Assembly (NCBI GenBank): GCA_903870275.1 | Contig: CAIQCK010000059.1 | Coordinates: 1-64,000 of the forward strand | Length of the DNA: 64,000 nt | Source: an uncultured bacterium | Lineage (GTDB): Bacteria > Verrucomicrobiota > Verrucomicrobiia > CAIQCK01 | Direction: 5' to 3' | In this document: piece after piece, positions 41,654 through 48,301 of the stretch | How positions within the stretch are numbered: position 1 is the stretch's first letter | Layout of the letters: each line of letters begins with the position of its first letter | Made by a program: the position numbers and the translations under genes | Notes under the pieces: model-generated | Database searches by the model: none | What the model was told of the DNA's origin: nothing | What the model saw: the letters and a program-made list of their open reading frames with translations, nothing else

Positions 41654-42444
41654 GACACCAGTTGGATTTGCCAGAAGTCGCTCGCGAGATTCGGGTTGGC
41701 AGCGTAGGCGAACGGCATCGTGAAATAACCCTGCTGTCCCCACTTCACGCCCCAGGAGTTGCGAACCAACAGCCGCTGGCTCGGCAGATCGTAGCCGACC
41801 GCCAGCACCGCATGACCGCCAAGATTCGCCTCGTGCGGCTGCGGCAGATTCAACACGCCGGTCTGCGCCACGGCGTCGCCCTCGAAACCCGCATAGACCG
41901 TGAACCCGAACACAACCGGAAAACCGGCGGCGAGGCACGACTGGATGGAGGCCGGGAACTGCGGCACGCGGGCGTAGTTCACGGCCTTGTGCTGCACCGC
42001 GTGGGCGTAGCACGGCGCTGGCGGCTTCACGGCAAACAGCGGCGGATTGTAAGGCCACTCGCTTTCCGGGCAATCGCCGTTCGTGGCCACGCTCTTGATG
42101 CCGTCGCGGATTTGCGCGCCGCAATCCGAGTGGATCGTGCCCTCCATCGCGCGCTCGTTGAAGTAAATGAACAGGCGCGACGGCATGAAGTTCGGCAGCT
42201 TCTGGCGCAACCGGTCGAACTCCAGCGCCGCGGCGATGGCGTTCGCTGTGCAGCTTCCGAGTTCCTCCTGGTCGTAAACTGCCGGCATGTTCGGCCCGCG
42301 CAGGTCCACGTGCGGCGGCAGCGCGGCCGGCGGCATGAAGGCCATGCAGAGCCGGTCGCGGTGGTCCGGCAGGTCGCGATGCCAGCCGTAACGACGGCCG
42401 AGGCGCGACTTGGAGGATAGGAGCGAAGGAGTGTTGGGGTTCAT
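41650..42444 (-). CDS. Papain-like (C1A) cysteine peptidase
   Basis: 264 residues with a complete papain-type active site: Gln59 and Cys65 (YDQEELGSCTANAI), His211 (LGGHAVLAVGYD) and Asn229 (VRNSWGVKWGQQGYF). There is no signal peptide and no visible propeptide; the N-terminal 45 residues (GWHRDLPDHRD) resemble the leader of phage and bacterial C1 peptidases of this group. No lysozyme, amidase or transglycosylase is visible in the operon, and this gene sits with holin- and spanin-like genes. It may therefore be the lytic or virion peptidase. That role is inference. Confidence 0.88.
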   Translation of the reverse strand: MNPNTPSLLSSKSRLGRRYGWHRDLPDHRDRLCMAFMPPAALPPHVDLRGPNMPAVYDQEELGSCTANAIAAALEFDRLRQKLPNFMPSRLFIYFNERAMEGTIHSDCGAQIRDGIKSVATNGDCPESEWPYNPPLFAVKPPAPCYAHAVQHKAVNYARVPQFPASIQSCLAAGFPVVFGFTVYAGFEGDAVAQTGVLNLPQPHEANLGGHAVLAVGYDLPSQRLLVRNSWGVKWGQQGYFTMPFAYAANPNLASDFWQIQLVS

Positions 42445-42569
42445 GGATTAAAAATGGAGTTGTTGCTGTTGTTGACGATGGCTGGCTCGCCCGGCACGAG
42501 CCATGCGGAGCAACCCGTCAGCAAAAACGCCAGCGCCGCCACTGCGAGTCGCAACGCGAGGGATTTCAT
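42441..42569 (-). CDS. Small lipoprotein (spanin-like)
   Basis: 42 residues: basic n-region, hydrophobic segment and a lipobox (LALRLAVAALAFLLTGC-S), leaving about 22 mature residues rich in Asn and Ser. Size and place fit an outer-membrane spanin (Rz1-like). Both ends overlap neighbours by ATGA (peptidase downstream, 42566-42736 upstream). It is too short to be caught by ordinary gene callers. Confidence 0.65.
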   Translation of the reverse strand: MKSLALRLAVAALAFLLTGCSAWLVPGEPAIVNNSNNSIFNP

Positions 42570-42736
42570 GCTTGCGGCGGATCGGGCTGCGCATACTTGG
42601 TTTTCAAGTCTTCCCAATCCTGCGGGGTCGGACTCGGATTGCGGAAGATGGCGATGATGTCCTCCACGAACTGGGGACCGTATTGCATCATCGCGGGCGC
42701 GAGCGCCTGGATGATTTGAATGATGACGAGTGGCAT
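42566..42736 (-). CDS. Small lysis-region protein
   Basis: 56 residues from ATG 42736 with AAAGGA upstream. A hydrophobic, possibly membrane-associated helix (MPLVIIQIIQALAPAMMQYG) is followed by an acidic amphipathic part ending in QPDPPQA. Position suggests a lysis role such as a pinholin or inner-membrane spanin. No family is recognised. Confidence 0.55.
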   Translation of the reverse strand: MPLVIIQIIQALAPAMMQYGPQFVEDIIAIFRNPSPTPQDWEDLKTKYAQPDPPQA

Positions 42737-42768
42737 GGTGTCCTTTCTTGGCCCGGCGTTGCGCAGGG

Positions 42769-43428
42769 CTACTGGGTTCCGTTGAGCTTTGCCGCCAGAT
42801 CGGGCGGCAACAGGGTGGTGACGAGCGTGACCAGGTCTTTTTCGCAAAGACCGACGACGTTCATCGCGGCCTGAAATGCGGAAGTGTTATTGGTGCCGTT
42901 TTGGGCTATTGCCGCCCCCGCGTCGGCTGCGAGATCGAACGCGGCAACATACTTGGCCCAACAGTCGCGCACTGTGGCAATGTCAGCGGCTTTCGCCTGG
43001 CCGCTGGCAGCGTAGGCTTTCCACAGTTCATGGGCCGTGTTGGCCGTCGCGCCAATCGTGCCGAGCGCCCGGTATTCAATCACTTGCGCATTCTGCGAGC
43101 AGCCAGTCACGAACAGCGGCAGCATCAGCGCCATCAGGATCATCGGCAGCGCGCGGCCCAATGCCGTTTTGCGCCGCGCCTCTTGTTTAATGGCCATCTG
43201 TTCACTCGGCGCAAGCGTGTCCCACCATTGCTTGAGCGTGTGGGTTCGCGCCGCGTTCACGAGAGCGCAGACGAATCCGAGGATGACCAGCGCCTCGCCC
43301 ACGAGTTGCATGGTGACGTTGACCGCGTTGGTGCAGTGCGCCGCGTCGGTGTAGCCGAGCGTGACCGCGATGGTGCCGGCAATCGTCAAAGTGTGCCGGA
43401 TGGCTGAGAGAACCTGCGTCGAGTTCAT
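42769..43428 (-). CDS. Membrane protein of the lysis cassette (holin-like)
   Basis: 219 residues with two hydrophobic helices in the first 60 residues (TLTIAGTIAVTLGY and LVGEALVILGFVCALV), a polar loop, then a third helix that ends in a lipobox-like LPLFVTGC-SQN at about residue 112, and a soluble helical tail. It looks like a holin joined to a lipoprotein, perhaps two former genes. The fusion reading is inference; the frame is unbroken. Confidence 0.6.
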   Translation of the reverse strand: MNSTQVLSAIRHTLTIAGTIAVTLGYTDAAHCTNAVNVTMQLVGEALVILGFVCALVNAARTHTLKQWWDTLAPSEQMAIKQEARRKTALGRALPMILMALMLPLFVTGCSQNAQVIEYRALGTIGATANTAHELWKAYAASGQAKAADIATVRDCWAKYVAAFDLAADAGAAIAQNGTNNTSAFQAAMNVVGLCEKDLVTLVTTLLPPDLAAKLNGTQ

Positions 43429-43452
43429 GGTGCTTCCTTTCGTTTTTTGTTT

Positions 43453-43520
43453 GCCGCTAATGACGCGAACAGGCGCGAATTTCGGTTTTCCAATTGGCGT
43501 CCATTCGCGTCATTGGCGGC
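43453..43520. repeat. Imperfect inverted repeat
   Basis: Arms of 17 bases (GCCGCTAATGACGCGAA at 43453-43469 and TTCGCGTCATTGGCGGC at 43504-43520) with one mismatch, between two minus-strand genes. It is a dispersed-repeat type element; it may shape mRNA processing. Confidence 0.6.
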
Positions 43521-43536
43521 TATCTTTTCCCTGCGT

Positions 43537-43818
43537 TCATACAAGACTGTTCGCCTCGCAAAACTTCATCCCCGCCGCCGTGATAAACCAAAACGGCGGC
43601 AAGCCGGGCGACATCGCGGCGGCGCGCTCGGTCTGGCGCGGCTCGACGTTGCCTTCGCCACGCAGCAATTCGAGCGATGCGTCCACCTGGTTGGCGTCGC
43701 ACTTCACGTCATCTTGCACAATCTGGCAAAGGCGCGCGGCGGTCCGTCCGAGCGGCGTCACACGGTAGAGTTCGCGCAGCAGCGCGCAGCGAAGGTCGTA
43801 GAGTTGTTGGGGATTCAT
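43537..43818 (-). CDS. Small winged-helix-like phage protein
   Basis: 93 residues: MNPQQLYDLRCALLRELYRV, TAARLCQIVQDDVKC, then LELLRGEGNVEPRQ and PFWFITAAGMKFCEANSLV. The arrangement of three helices and a wing-like strand pair resembles small winged-helix phage proteins. No family is recognised with certainty. Confidence 0.6.
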   Translation of the reverse strand: MNPQQLYDLRCALLRELYRVTPLGRTAARLCQIVQDDVKCDANQVDASLELLRGEGNVEPRQTERAAAMSPGLPPFWFITAAGMKFCEANSLV

Positions 43819-43837
43819 GCGCTGGTTTCCCTTGCCG

Positions 43838-44350
43838 TCAGTTTTTGATTCGTCCCGCCAGGTTGGCCAGCCCCTCGGCAACGTCGGATAGTTTCCTGCT
43901 CGTGGATTCGAGCCATTCACTTTGGTTTTCACTCCTCTCCGTCAGCTTCGAGATGTCCGTCTCGATCCGGGTGAGTTGGACGTGAAGTTTCTCGCGTGAT
44001 GATTTGTTCGCCTCGTCTCGCCGGGTGGCATCTGCCTTGATCGCTTCAAGCTCGGCGTCGAGCTTCTTGTGGCGCGCGTCGCAGTCCCCGGCGTCAGCAA
44101 ACTCCGGCGGAAAAGTGACCGAGCGCGGCTTCGGCTGGTTGCCCTCGCGCATCTTCCGCCCCTCGTTGATTGCGGCCAGCGTGTAATAGACGCCCGCCGC
44201 AATAGCGAAGAGAGCAACGATGATCCACCCAATGGCCTGGTAGCTGTCGGGCAACGGCAGCGCCGCAACCAACTGTCCACTGCCCACTGCCCACTGCCCG
44301 CTGATTGCTGAAAGCTGATGGCTGAGTGCTGTCTCGAACATGCCCGCCAC
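43838..44350 (-). CDS. Membrane-anchored coiled-coil protein
   Basis: Up to 170 residues. The first 30 include repeat-derived sequence (SAISGQWAVGSGQL) from the heptads at 44272-44334. A transmembrane helix follows (IGWIIVALFAIAAGVYYTLAA), then a long charged coiled coil (ELEAIKADATRRDEANKSSR to NLAGRIKN). Start candidates are 44350 and 44341. Topology would suit an inner-membrane spanin. The shared 32-base motif at 44381-44412 lies just upstream. Confidence 0.6.
   Translation of the reverse strand: MAGMFETALSHQLSAISGQWAVGSGQLVAALPLPDSYQAIGWIIVALFAIAAGVYYTLAAINEGRKMREGNQPKPRSVTFPPEFADAGDCDARHKKLDAELEAIKADATRRDEANKSSREKLHVQLTRIETDISKLTERSENQSEWLESTSRKLSDVAEGLANLAGRIKN
44272..44334. repeat. 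Heptad array (ACTGCCC/GCTGATT type)
   Basis: Nine consecutive 7-base units that drift from ACTGTCC and ACTGCCC to GCTGATT and GCTGAGT. They overlap the 5' end of the coiled-coil gene and are translated. Confidence 0.85.
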
Positions 44351-44380
44351 GCTACGCGCCCGCGTGGCGTGCCGTCATGC

Positions 44381-44412
44381 GATGGTGTCTATGCTTTCCA
44401 CCCTTTCCAGAA
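44381..44412 (-). promoter_or_regulatory. 32-base motif shared with 59502-59533, lysis/packaging side
   Basis: The minus strand reads TTCTGGAAAGGGTGGAAAGC plus 12 more bases, identical over 32 bases to 59502-59533; a further TGACGGC is shared a few bases on. It contains a direct repeat TGGAAAG-N2-TGGAAAG. It lies 31 bases upstream of the first lysis-region gene. A shared late promoter or activator site is one reading; a dispersed genomic repeat is another. Confidence 0.5.
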
Positions 44413-44566
44413 TATCTGCCCGGATGGAAGACGGCAGATGGAAGATGGGATTTTGAGACGGCAGCCGGCAGTCGCAGTCGGGAGATAGAGCGGCGGCGGC
44501 CCACCAAGGAGCAACGGGCTTGTGGAACCCGCCGGGCCGCCGCCGCTAAAGAAACCACTCTTGCCG

Positions 44567-45169
44567 TCAGCGTGCGGTGGAAACCTGTCGATTTGAAAAC
44601 GTATCCATCGGCATCTGGACCCGCCGCAGCTTCCATCCAAAATCCGCAAAACCAAAAAACAGATTTATCTCGCCGTCAGTCAGGGCAAAGACCGTCGGGG
44701 ACACAAAGCCAGCCCATTCAAATTTGTCGGTTTTGAGCAGGCGTTTCATCCTATCGTTCATGGCGTTTTCCTTTTCGGCCGCCGGTGAATCCCCCTTCAT
44801 TATCTCGACGAAGCCAGACGGTGTAACATATTGATCTATCAGCGATCCAACGATCATGGGACCGAAGAAAAAAGCGGCTGCATGGGCGACACCGTCACTG
44901 ACATCTTCGGTTTGCGGTTTGGATTTCAGATCCGCCAACATCTGAGCTTTGAAATCCTCCTTCAAACCATCGCGCACTTTCGGGAAATCCACGAGCCAGT
45001 CAAGCCTTACAGTGTCGCGTTGTTCGACCGCCGCCTTCAGGGAATAGAGGACGAAGACGGCATCGCCAGCGTAGTAGAGCAGCGCGGCGGGGATAGCCCA
45101 ATAAAACAGCCTCCGCGCAAATGAGACGGACGGAGTTGAGGGGTCGCTGAGATATTTGCTCTGCCTCAT
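44567..45169 (-). CDS. DUF2939-like membrane protein
   Basis: 200 residues: one N-terminal transmembrane helix (YWAIPAALLYYAGDAVFVLY) followed by the DUF2939 pattern (SLKAAVEQRDTVRLDWLVDF, PKVRDGLKEDFKAQM, then a C-terminal strand region GFADFGWKLRRVQMP). The family has no known role. Location beside the repressor, in a gene-poor spot, suggests lysogenic cargo (a moron). Confidence 0.75.
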   Translation of the reverse strand: MRQSKYLSDPSTPSVSFARRLFYWAIPAALLYYAGDAVFVLYSLKAAVEQRDTVRLDWLVDFPKVRDGLKEDFKAQMLADLKSKPQTEDVSDGVAHAAAFFFGPMIVGSLIDQYVTPSGFVEIMKGDSPAAEKENAMNDRMKRLLKTDKFEWAGFVSPTVFALTDGEINLFFGFADFGWKLRRVQMPMDTFSNRQVSTAR

Positions 45170-45183
45170 CGTCGGGCGTTCTC

Positions 45184-45912
45184 CTACAGTTTCCTGAACA
45201 CACCCACTACCGGATAGATGAATCGGAAGTCGCTCAGGTTGAACTCCAGCGGCGGGTAATCCGGGTTGACACTCACAAGACGAACCTTAGTGCCATTCGG
45301 GCCAAAGCGGAAGAATTTTTTCAGAAAGACGCCGTGATCCTTGCGCGTGCGAGCGATTACGACGTTGCCGCTCTGAGCTTCCTTGTTTGGTGAAACGGTG
45401 ACACGACTCCCCTCACTGATCATTGGTTCCATCGAGTTGCCTTGCACGATCAAACCAAAAGCGTTTTCATCCCGACTCTCCGTTGGAATTTTCTCATCGA
45501 GAAAATTTGCCAGATCGTTGTAGTCCTTGGCGGCCCCGGCTGTCGCCCAGGACACAACAGGAATCCACCGCAGTTGCGGCATCGCTTCCAGCCGCACTTC
45601 GCCTTTCAAGCCTGCTGGCACGCCCAAAGCTTTCGCCATCTGCTCGTTATTAGGCGATGGCTCATCGTCCGGTGCTTCGGAAATATGCTTGGGGCCGGCT
45701 CCGAAGCGCAGCCACTTCCAGTTCAACTCTAAAGCGGCGCAAACGTCGCGCAGCAACCTCTCGCTAAAGGAACCTGCGCGCTCGATCTCATAGATTGGCT
45801 GGAGACTACAGCGCGCCTTCTTTCCAACATCAGCCAGCGTTAGTTTTCGATCTTCGCGTTCGCGGCGAAGGCGGTTAGCGATTTCAGTCTTGTCCCGATC
45901 TGGAATCTTCAC
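45184..45912 (-). CDS. Phage repressor, HTH plus S24 peptidase
   Basis: 242 residues from GTG 45912 (GGAGGG upstream). The N-terminal XRE-type HTH is at about 8-65 (RREREDRKLTLADVGKKARC). The C-terminal LexA/cI-like domain has a cleavage site candidate at Ala-Gly in SWATAGAAKD, the nucleophile Ser in VQGNSMEPMI, and the general-base Lys in GVFLKKFFRF. It keeps lysogeny and should self-cleave on RecA activation, so this Mu-like phage is probably SOS-inducible, unlike Mu itself. It is divergent from ner. Confidence 0.92.
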   Translation of the reverse strand: MKIPDRDKTEIANRLRREREDRKLTLADVGKKARCSLQPIYEIERAGSFSERLLRDVCAALELNWKWLRFGAGPKHISEAPDDEPSPNNEQMAKALGVPAGLKGEVRLEAMPQLRWIPVVSWATAGAAKDYNDLANFLDEKIPTESRDENAFGLIVQGNSMEPMISEGSRVTVSPNKEAQSGNVVIARTRKDHGVFLKKFFRFGPNGTKVRLVSVNPDYPPLEFNLSDFRFIYPVVGVFRKL

Positions 45913-45956
45913 AAAAACCCTCCGTTTATAAATTTAAGAAAGAATGAAAAAAGAGC

Positions 45957-45984
45957 TTGACCCTTTTCATAATTTATTAATAAT
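45957..45984 (+). promoter_or_regulatory. Early promoter and operator region
   Basis: TTGACC at 45957-45962, a 16-base spacer, and AATAAT at 45979-45984, 12 bases before the ner ATG. It lies in an AT-rich island (about 45913-45990) between the divergent repressor and ner genes, with TTTATAAATTTAAG on the repressor side, the natural place for operators. Confidence 0.6.
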
Positions 45985-45996
45985 GGGCGCATTCAA

Positions 45997-46233
45997 ATGA
46001 AACGTTCGCAACAACGCGCGAGTGTCCCGCCGAGCCGATCTTCCGTCAACACCGAAGTTGCTGCTGGTTTGGAGATTCGTTTCGCTCTGGCTCGAAAGGG
46101 TTACACGTTTGCCAGTTGGGGGCGCGAGCGCGACTGGTCGCGAACACAAGTTTCCCTGGCCGCCAACCGCAAACGCACCGACCGGCGCTCGCGCGAGATT
46201 CTCGCCGCGCTGGAAAAGGAGATCAGTCAATGA
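45997..46233 (+). CDS. Ner-like / BcepMu gp16-like DNA-binding protein
   Basis: 78 residues with a HTH of the Nlp/Ner class: IRFALARKGYTFASWGRERD, then WSRTQVSLAANRKRTDRRSR and EILAALEKEI. Ner represses early and repressor promoters in Mu-like phages. It is the first gene of the plus arm, and its stop overlaps the next start (ATGA). Confidence 0.75.
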   Translation: MKRSQQRASVPPSRSSVNTEVAAGLEIRFALARKGYTFASWGRERDWSRTQVSLAANRKRTDRRSREILAALEKEISQ

Positions 46234-46586
46234 AACACACGCCCGACATTCGCAACGGAATTGATTACGCGGACCGCTCACGGCCGTGGCTCGCCATCCC
46301 CAAAGCGGGACAGTTGCTGAGAGGCATGGCCGAGTGGTGTGCATACATGGACCATAACGAATTGGCTCCAGCCACCGAGTGGGAGGAAGTGCAGTTCAAA
46401 GCGTGGGCGATCATTGAAACGGTCCAGATGGTCGCGGCCAAACTGAAGGCGGCGCTGAAACAAAAAAACACCTCCGAACCTCGTGGAGTTGGCGGATTGC
46501 GCAAGACGGCCGGATGGCGCACCGGTCACACAAACAAACCGTCCGCCAACTCCCATCTTTCCGCCAAGAGCGGAGGCAAGCGATGA
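46230..46586 (+). CDS. Early-region protein, unknown
   Basis: 118 residues. The first 75 are helical with aromatic residues (DRSRPWLAIPKAGQLLRGMA, HNELAPATEWEEVQFKAWAI); the last 40 (KQKNTSEPRGVGGLRKTAGW) look low in complexity and may derive from repeats. ATGA overlaps on both sides. Confidence 0.65.
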   Translation: MKHTPDIRNGIDYADRSRPWLAIPKAGQLLRGMAEWCAYMDHNELAPATEWEEVQFKAWAIIETVQMVAAKLKAALKQKNTSEPRGVGGLRKTAGWRTGHTNKPSANSHLSAKSGGKR

Positions 46587-46687
46587 GCGATATGGCGATC
46601 CTGATCATTTGCATCACGGTGATTGTTGTCTCCCCATGCGCACTTGTCGGACTTGTGGTGTTCATCGGCTGGAGGTTAAACCGATGA
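46583..46687 (+). CDS. 34-residue membrane peptide
   Basis: MSDMAILIICITVIVVSPCA then LVGLVVFIGWRLNR: one transmembrane helix with a basic end. ATGA overlaps with both neighbours support translation. The role is unknown. Confidence 0.6.
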   Translation: MSDMAILIICITVIVVSPCALVGLVVFIGWRLNR

Positions 46688-46929
46688 CCGCGCGCCAAGT
46701 CGAACTCAAGCGGCTTGCGTCCGAGGCCAGGGAGATGGCGAACCGATGGGGCGGCCTGGCCGCGTCTTTGATCGTGCTACGCGATGCCCGTCGCCCGCGC
46801 TGCCAGGCCGAATCTGCTGCTGTTCGTATCCGCCAGGCAAACGCCGTTACCTCGGCGTCGGCGCGGCTGCAAGATTCGGTGGACTTCCTCGTTCGCATCA
46901 AACTGCTCGCCGCAAAGGAGCGCCGATGA
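46684..46929 (+). CDS. Small helical early protein, unknown
   Basis: 81 residues, basic and helical (MTARQVELKRLASEAREMAN, RWGGLAASLIVLRDARRPRC, then DSVDFLVRIKLLAAKERR). No family is recognised. ATGA overlaps on both sides. Confidence 0.6.
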   Translation: MTARQVELKRLASEAREMANRWGGLAASLIVLRDARRPRCQAESAAVRIRQANAVTSASARLQDSVDFLVRIKLLAAKERR

Positions 46930-47180
46930 TTCCCAATTCCCCACTGCCCACTGGCAACTGCCCACTGCCCACTAGCGCGGCTCCGCTTCCGCTCTTTCTC
47001 CGGCAGCACCGCGCCGCCGCCGCGCTCTTCCGTTCCTGCGTCTGCGGTCATCCGCAATGGAAGCACACCGCCTTCAGCTACGGCTGCCGCGAATCCGGCT
47101 GCCACTGTGAATTTTTTGACGAGGCGCCCGTTGCGTCTCAGAAGTCAGAAGCCAGCAGTCAGAAGTCAGCAAGCCACTAA
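46926..47180 (+). CDS. Small Cys/His-rich protein between heptad arrays
   Basis: 84 residues. The first 17 and last 15 are encoded by heptad arrays (PNSPLPTGNCPLPTS and SQKSEASSQKSASH). The centre carries a compact metal-binding-like pattern, CVCGHPQWKHTAFSYGCRES then CHCEFF. The ATGA start fits the operon. Function is unknown. Confidence 0.6.
   Translation: MIPNSPLPTGNCPLPTSAAPLPLFLRQHRAAAALFRSCVCGHPQWKHTAFSYGCRESGCHCEFFDEAPVASQKSEASSQKSASH
46941..46975. repeat. Heptad array (CCACTGC type)
   Basis: Five units: CCACTGC, CCACTGG, CAACTGC, CCACTGC, CCACTAG. They encode the N-terminus of the small Cys/His-rich protein. Confidence 0.85.
47140..47174. repeat. Heptad array (AGAAGTC type)
   Basis: Five units: AGAAGTC, AGAAGCC, AGCAGTC, AGAAGTC, AGCAAGC. 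They encode the C-terminus of the same protein and stop just before its TAA. Confidence 0.85.
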
Positions 47181-47216
47181 ACCTCAACCCCAAAATCCAA
47201 GGAGCAAGAAGAGAAC

Positions 47217-48071
47217 ATGGAGCCAAGCAACAAGATCGTCATGATGAAGGTGTCGGAACTCAGCAATCATCCCGTTGCGGACCTGATTCCGATGCTGCCG
47301 GAAGATCACCCGAAATATAAAGCGCTGGTGGATAGTATTGGTGCCGACGGTGTCCAGGAGCCGTTGATTTGCGATCCGAAGGGGCGTGTCTCGAATGGAC
47401 GCCACCGCCTGCGCGGAGCCAGAAACTTTCCGAGCATCGAAGAACTGCCGTGCATCGTGAAGCCGGAGGATCAGGTTGCGACCATCGCCATGCAGACGGC
47501 GCTGGCGCGGCGCGATTTCAACGAGAGCCAGCGCGCCATCATGATCGCGGTGCTATTTCCCAAGACCGCTGCCGAGAGGAAAGCAGCCAGTCTGGCAAAC
47601 CTCCGAAATGTCGGAAAAGGGTCAAAACCCCTGATTTCCTCGAACACTACGGAGTGTGGCAACAGCGTCACCATCAAGGAGTTCTCCGCGCAGCACGACG
47701 TTGGCCTAGCTTTCATGGAATACGCGCTACGCGTCATGGGCCAACCGACCGAGCGCCGCGAACGGGCCATCAACGATGTCATGCAGCGGGGCATCGGCCT
47801 TGGCCGCGTGGTCGCCGGATGGGGCGGGAAGGATGCGGCGGACGCCGGCAAGACGAAGCCGATCAAGAACTACGGCAAACTGATTGGAGGCGCGTTCCTC
47901 AGCCTCACTCGGCATGGCTGTGGGTTCAACAAGATCGCCAAGGCCGGCATTGCCGGGGCGATCTTGCGCGATGCCGAGAAAATGCCAGCCAAACTTCCCG
48001 AACCGTTGGTCAAGGCCGTCATGCGCGGTTGCAAGGCGCGTATCGAAGCTCTCAAGGAAGGCGCGCGATGA
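47217..48071 (+). CDS. ParB-like nuclease-domain protein
   Basis: 284 residues with a ParB/Srx-type N-domain: KVSELSNHPVADLIPMLPED, YKALVDSIGADGVQEPLICD and the box GRVSNGRHRLRGAR, followed by ALARRDFNESQRAIMIAVLF and a helical C-terminal half. In phages such proteins can be CTPases or DNA-binding regulators; no partition locus is seen. It follows a short spacer with AAGGAGCAAGAAG before the ATG, so it starts a new translational block. Confidence 0.82.
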   Translation: MEPSNKIVMMKVSELSNHPVADLIPMLPEDHPKYKALVDSIGADGVQEPLICDPKGRVSNGRHRLRGARNFPSIEELPCIVKPEDQVATIAMQTALARRDFNESQRAIMIAVLFPKTAAERKAASLANLRNVGKGSKPLISSNTTECGNSVTIKEFSAQHDVGLAFMEYALRVMGQPTERRERAINDVMQRGIGLGRVVAGWGGKDAADAGKTKPIKNYGKLIGGAFLSLTRHGCGFNKIAKAGIAGAILRDAEKMPAKLPEPLVKAVMRGCKARIEALKEGAR

Positions 48072-48301
48072 ATCCCGGCCTGAATCCAAACGACGGGGAC
48101 CGGGCCGAGTTTGTCCGCATGATTGATGTGCGACACGGCGATCAACTCTACCTCTATAAAAAGTGGCAGACGGTGCGCAAGGTCCGCGTCTTCGCAACGG
48201 GGATTCATGCTTGGTTTGAAGGAATAAAAACGCATCGCCAATTCACCCACGGTCTTGTTGCCAGAAAACTTCCTGACGTGCCAACCGAACTGGCGCGATG
48301 A
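48068..48301 (+). CDS. Small early protein, unknown
   Basis: 77 residues, beta-rich and basic: DGDRAEFVRMIDVRHGDQLY, LYKKWQTVRKVRVFATGIHA, WFEGIKTHRQFTHGLVARKL. ATGA overlaps with the ParB-like gene and the transposase gene. No family is recognised. Confidence 0.65.
   Translation: MNPGLNPNDGDRAEFVRMIDVRHGDQLYLYKKWQTVRKVRVFATGIHAWFEGIKTHRQFTHGLVARKLPDVPTELAR

Noticed and set aside
44272-44334. CRISPR array
   Set aside because: Units are 7 bases with no spacers, and no cas genes are present in the window.
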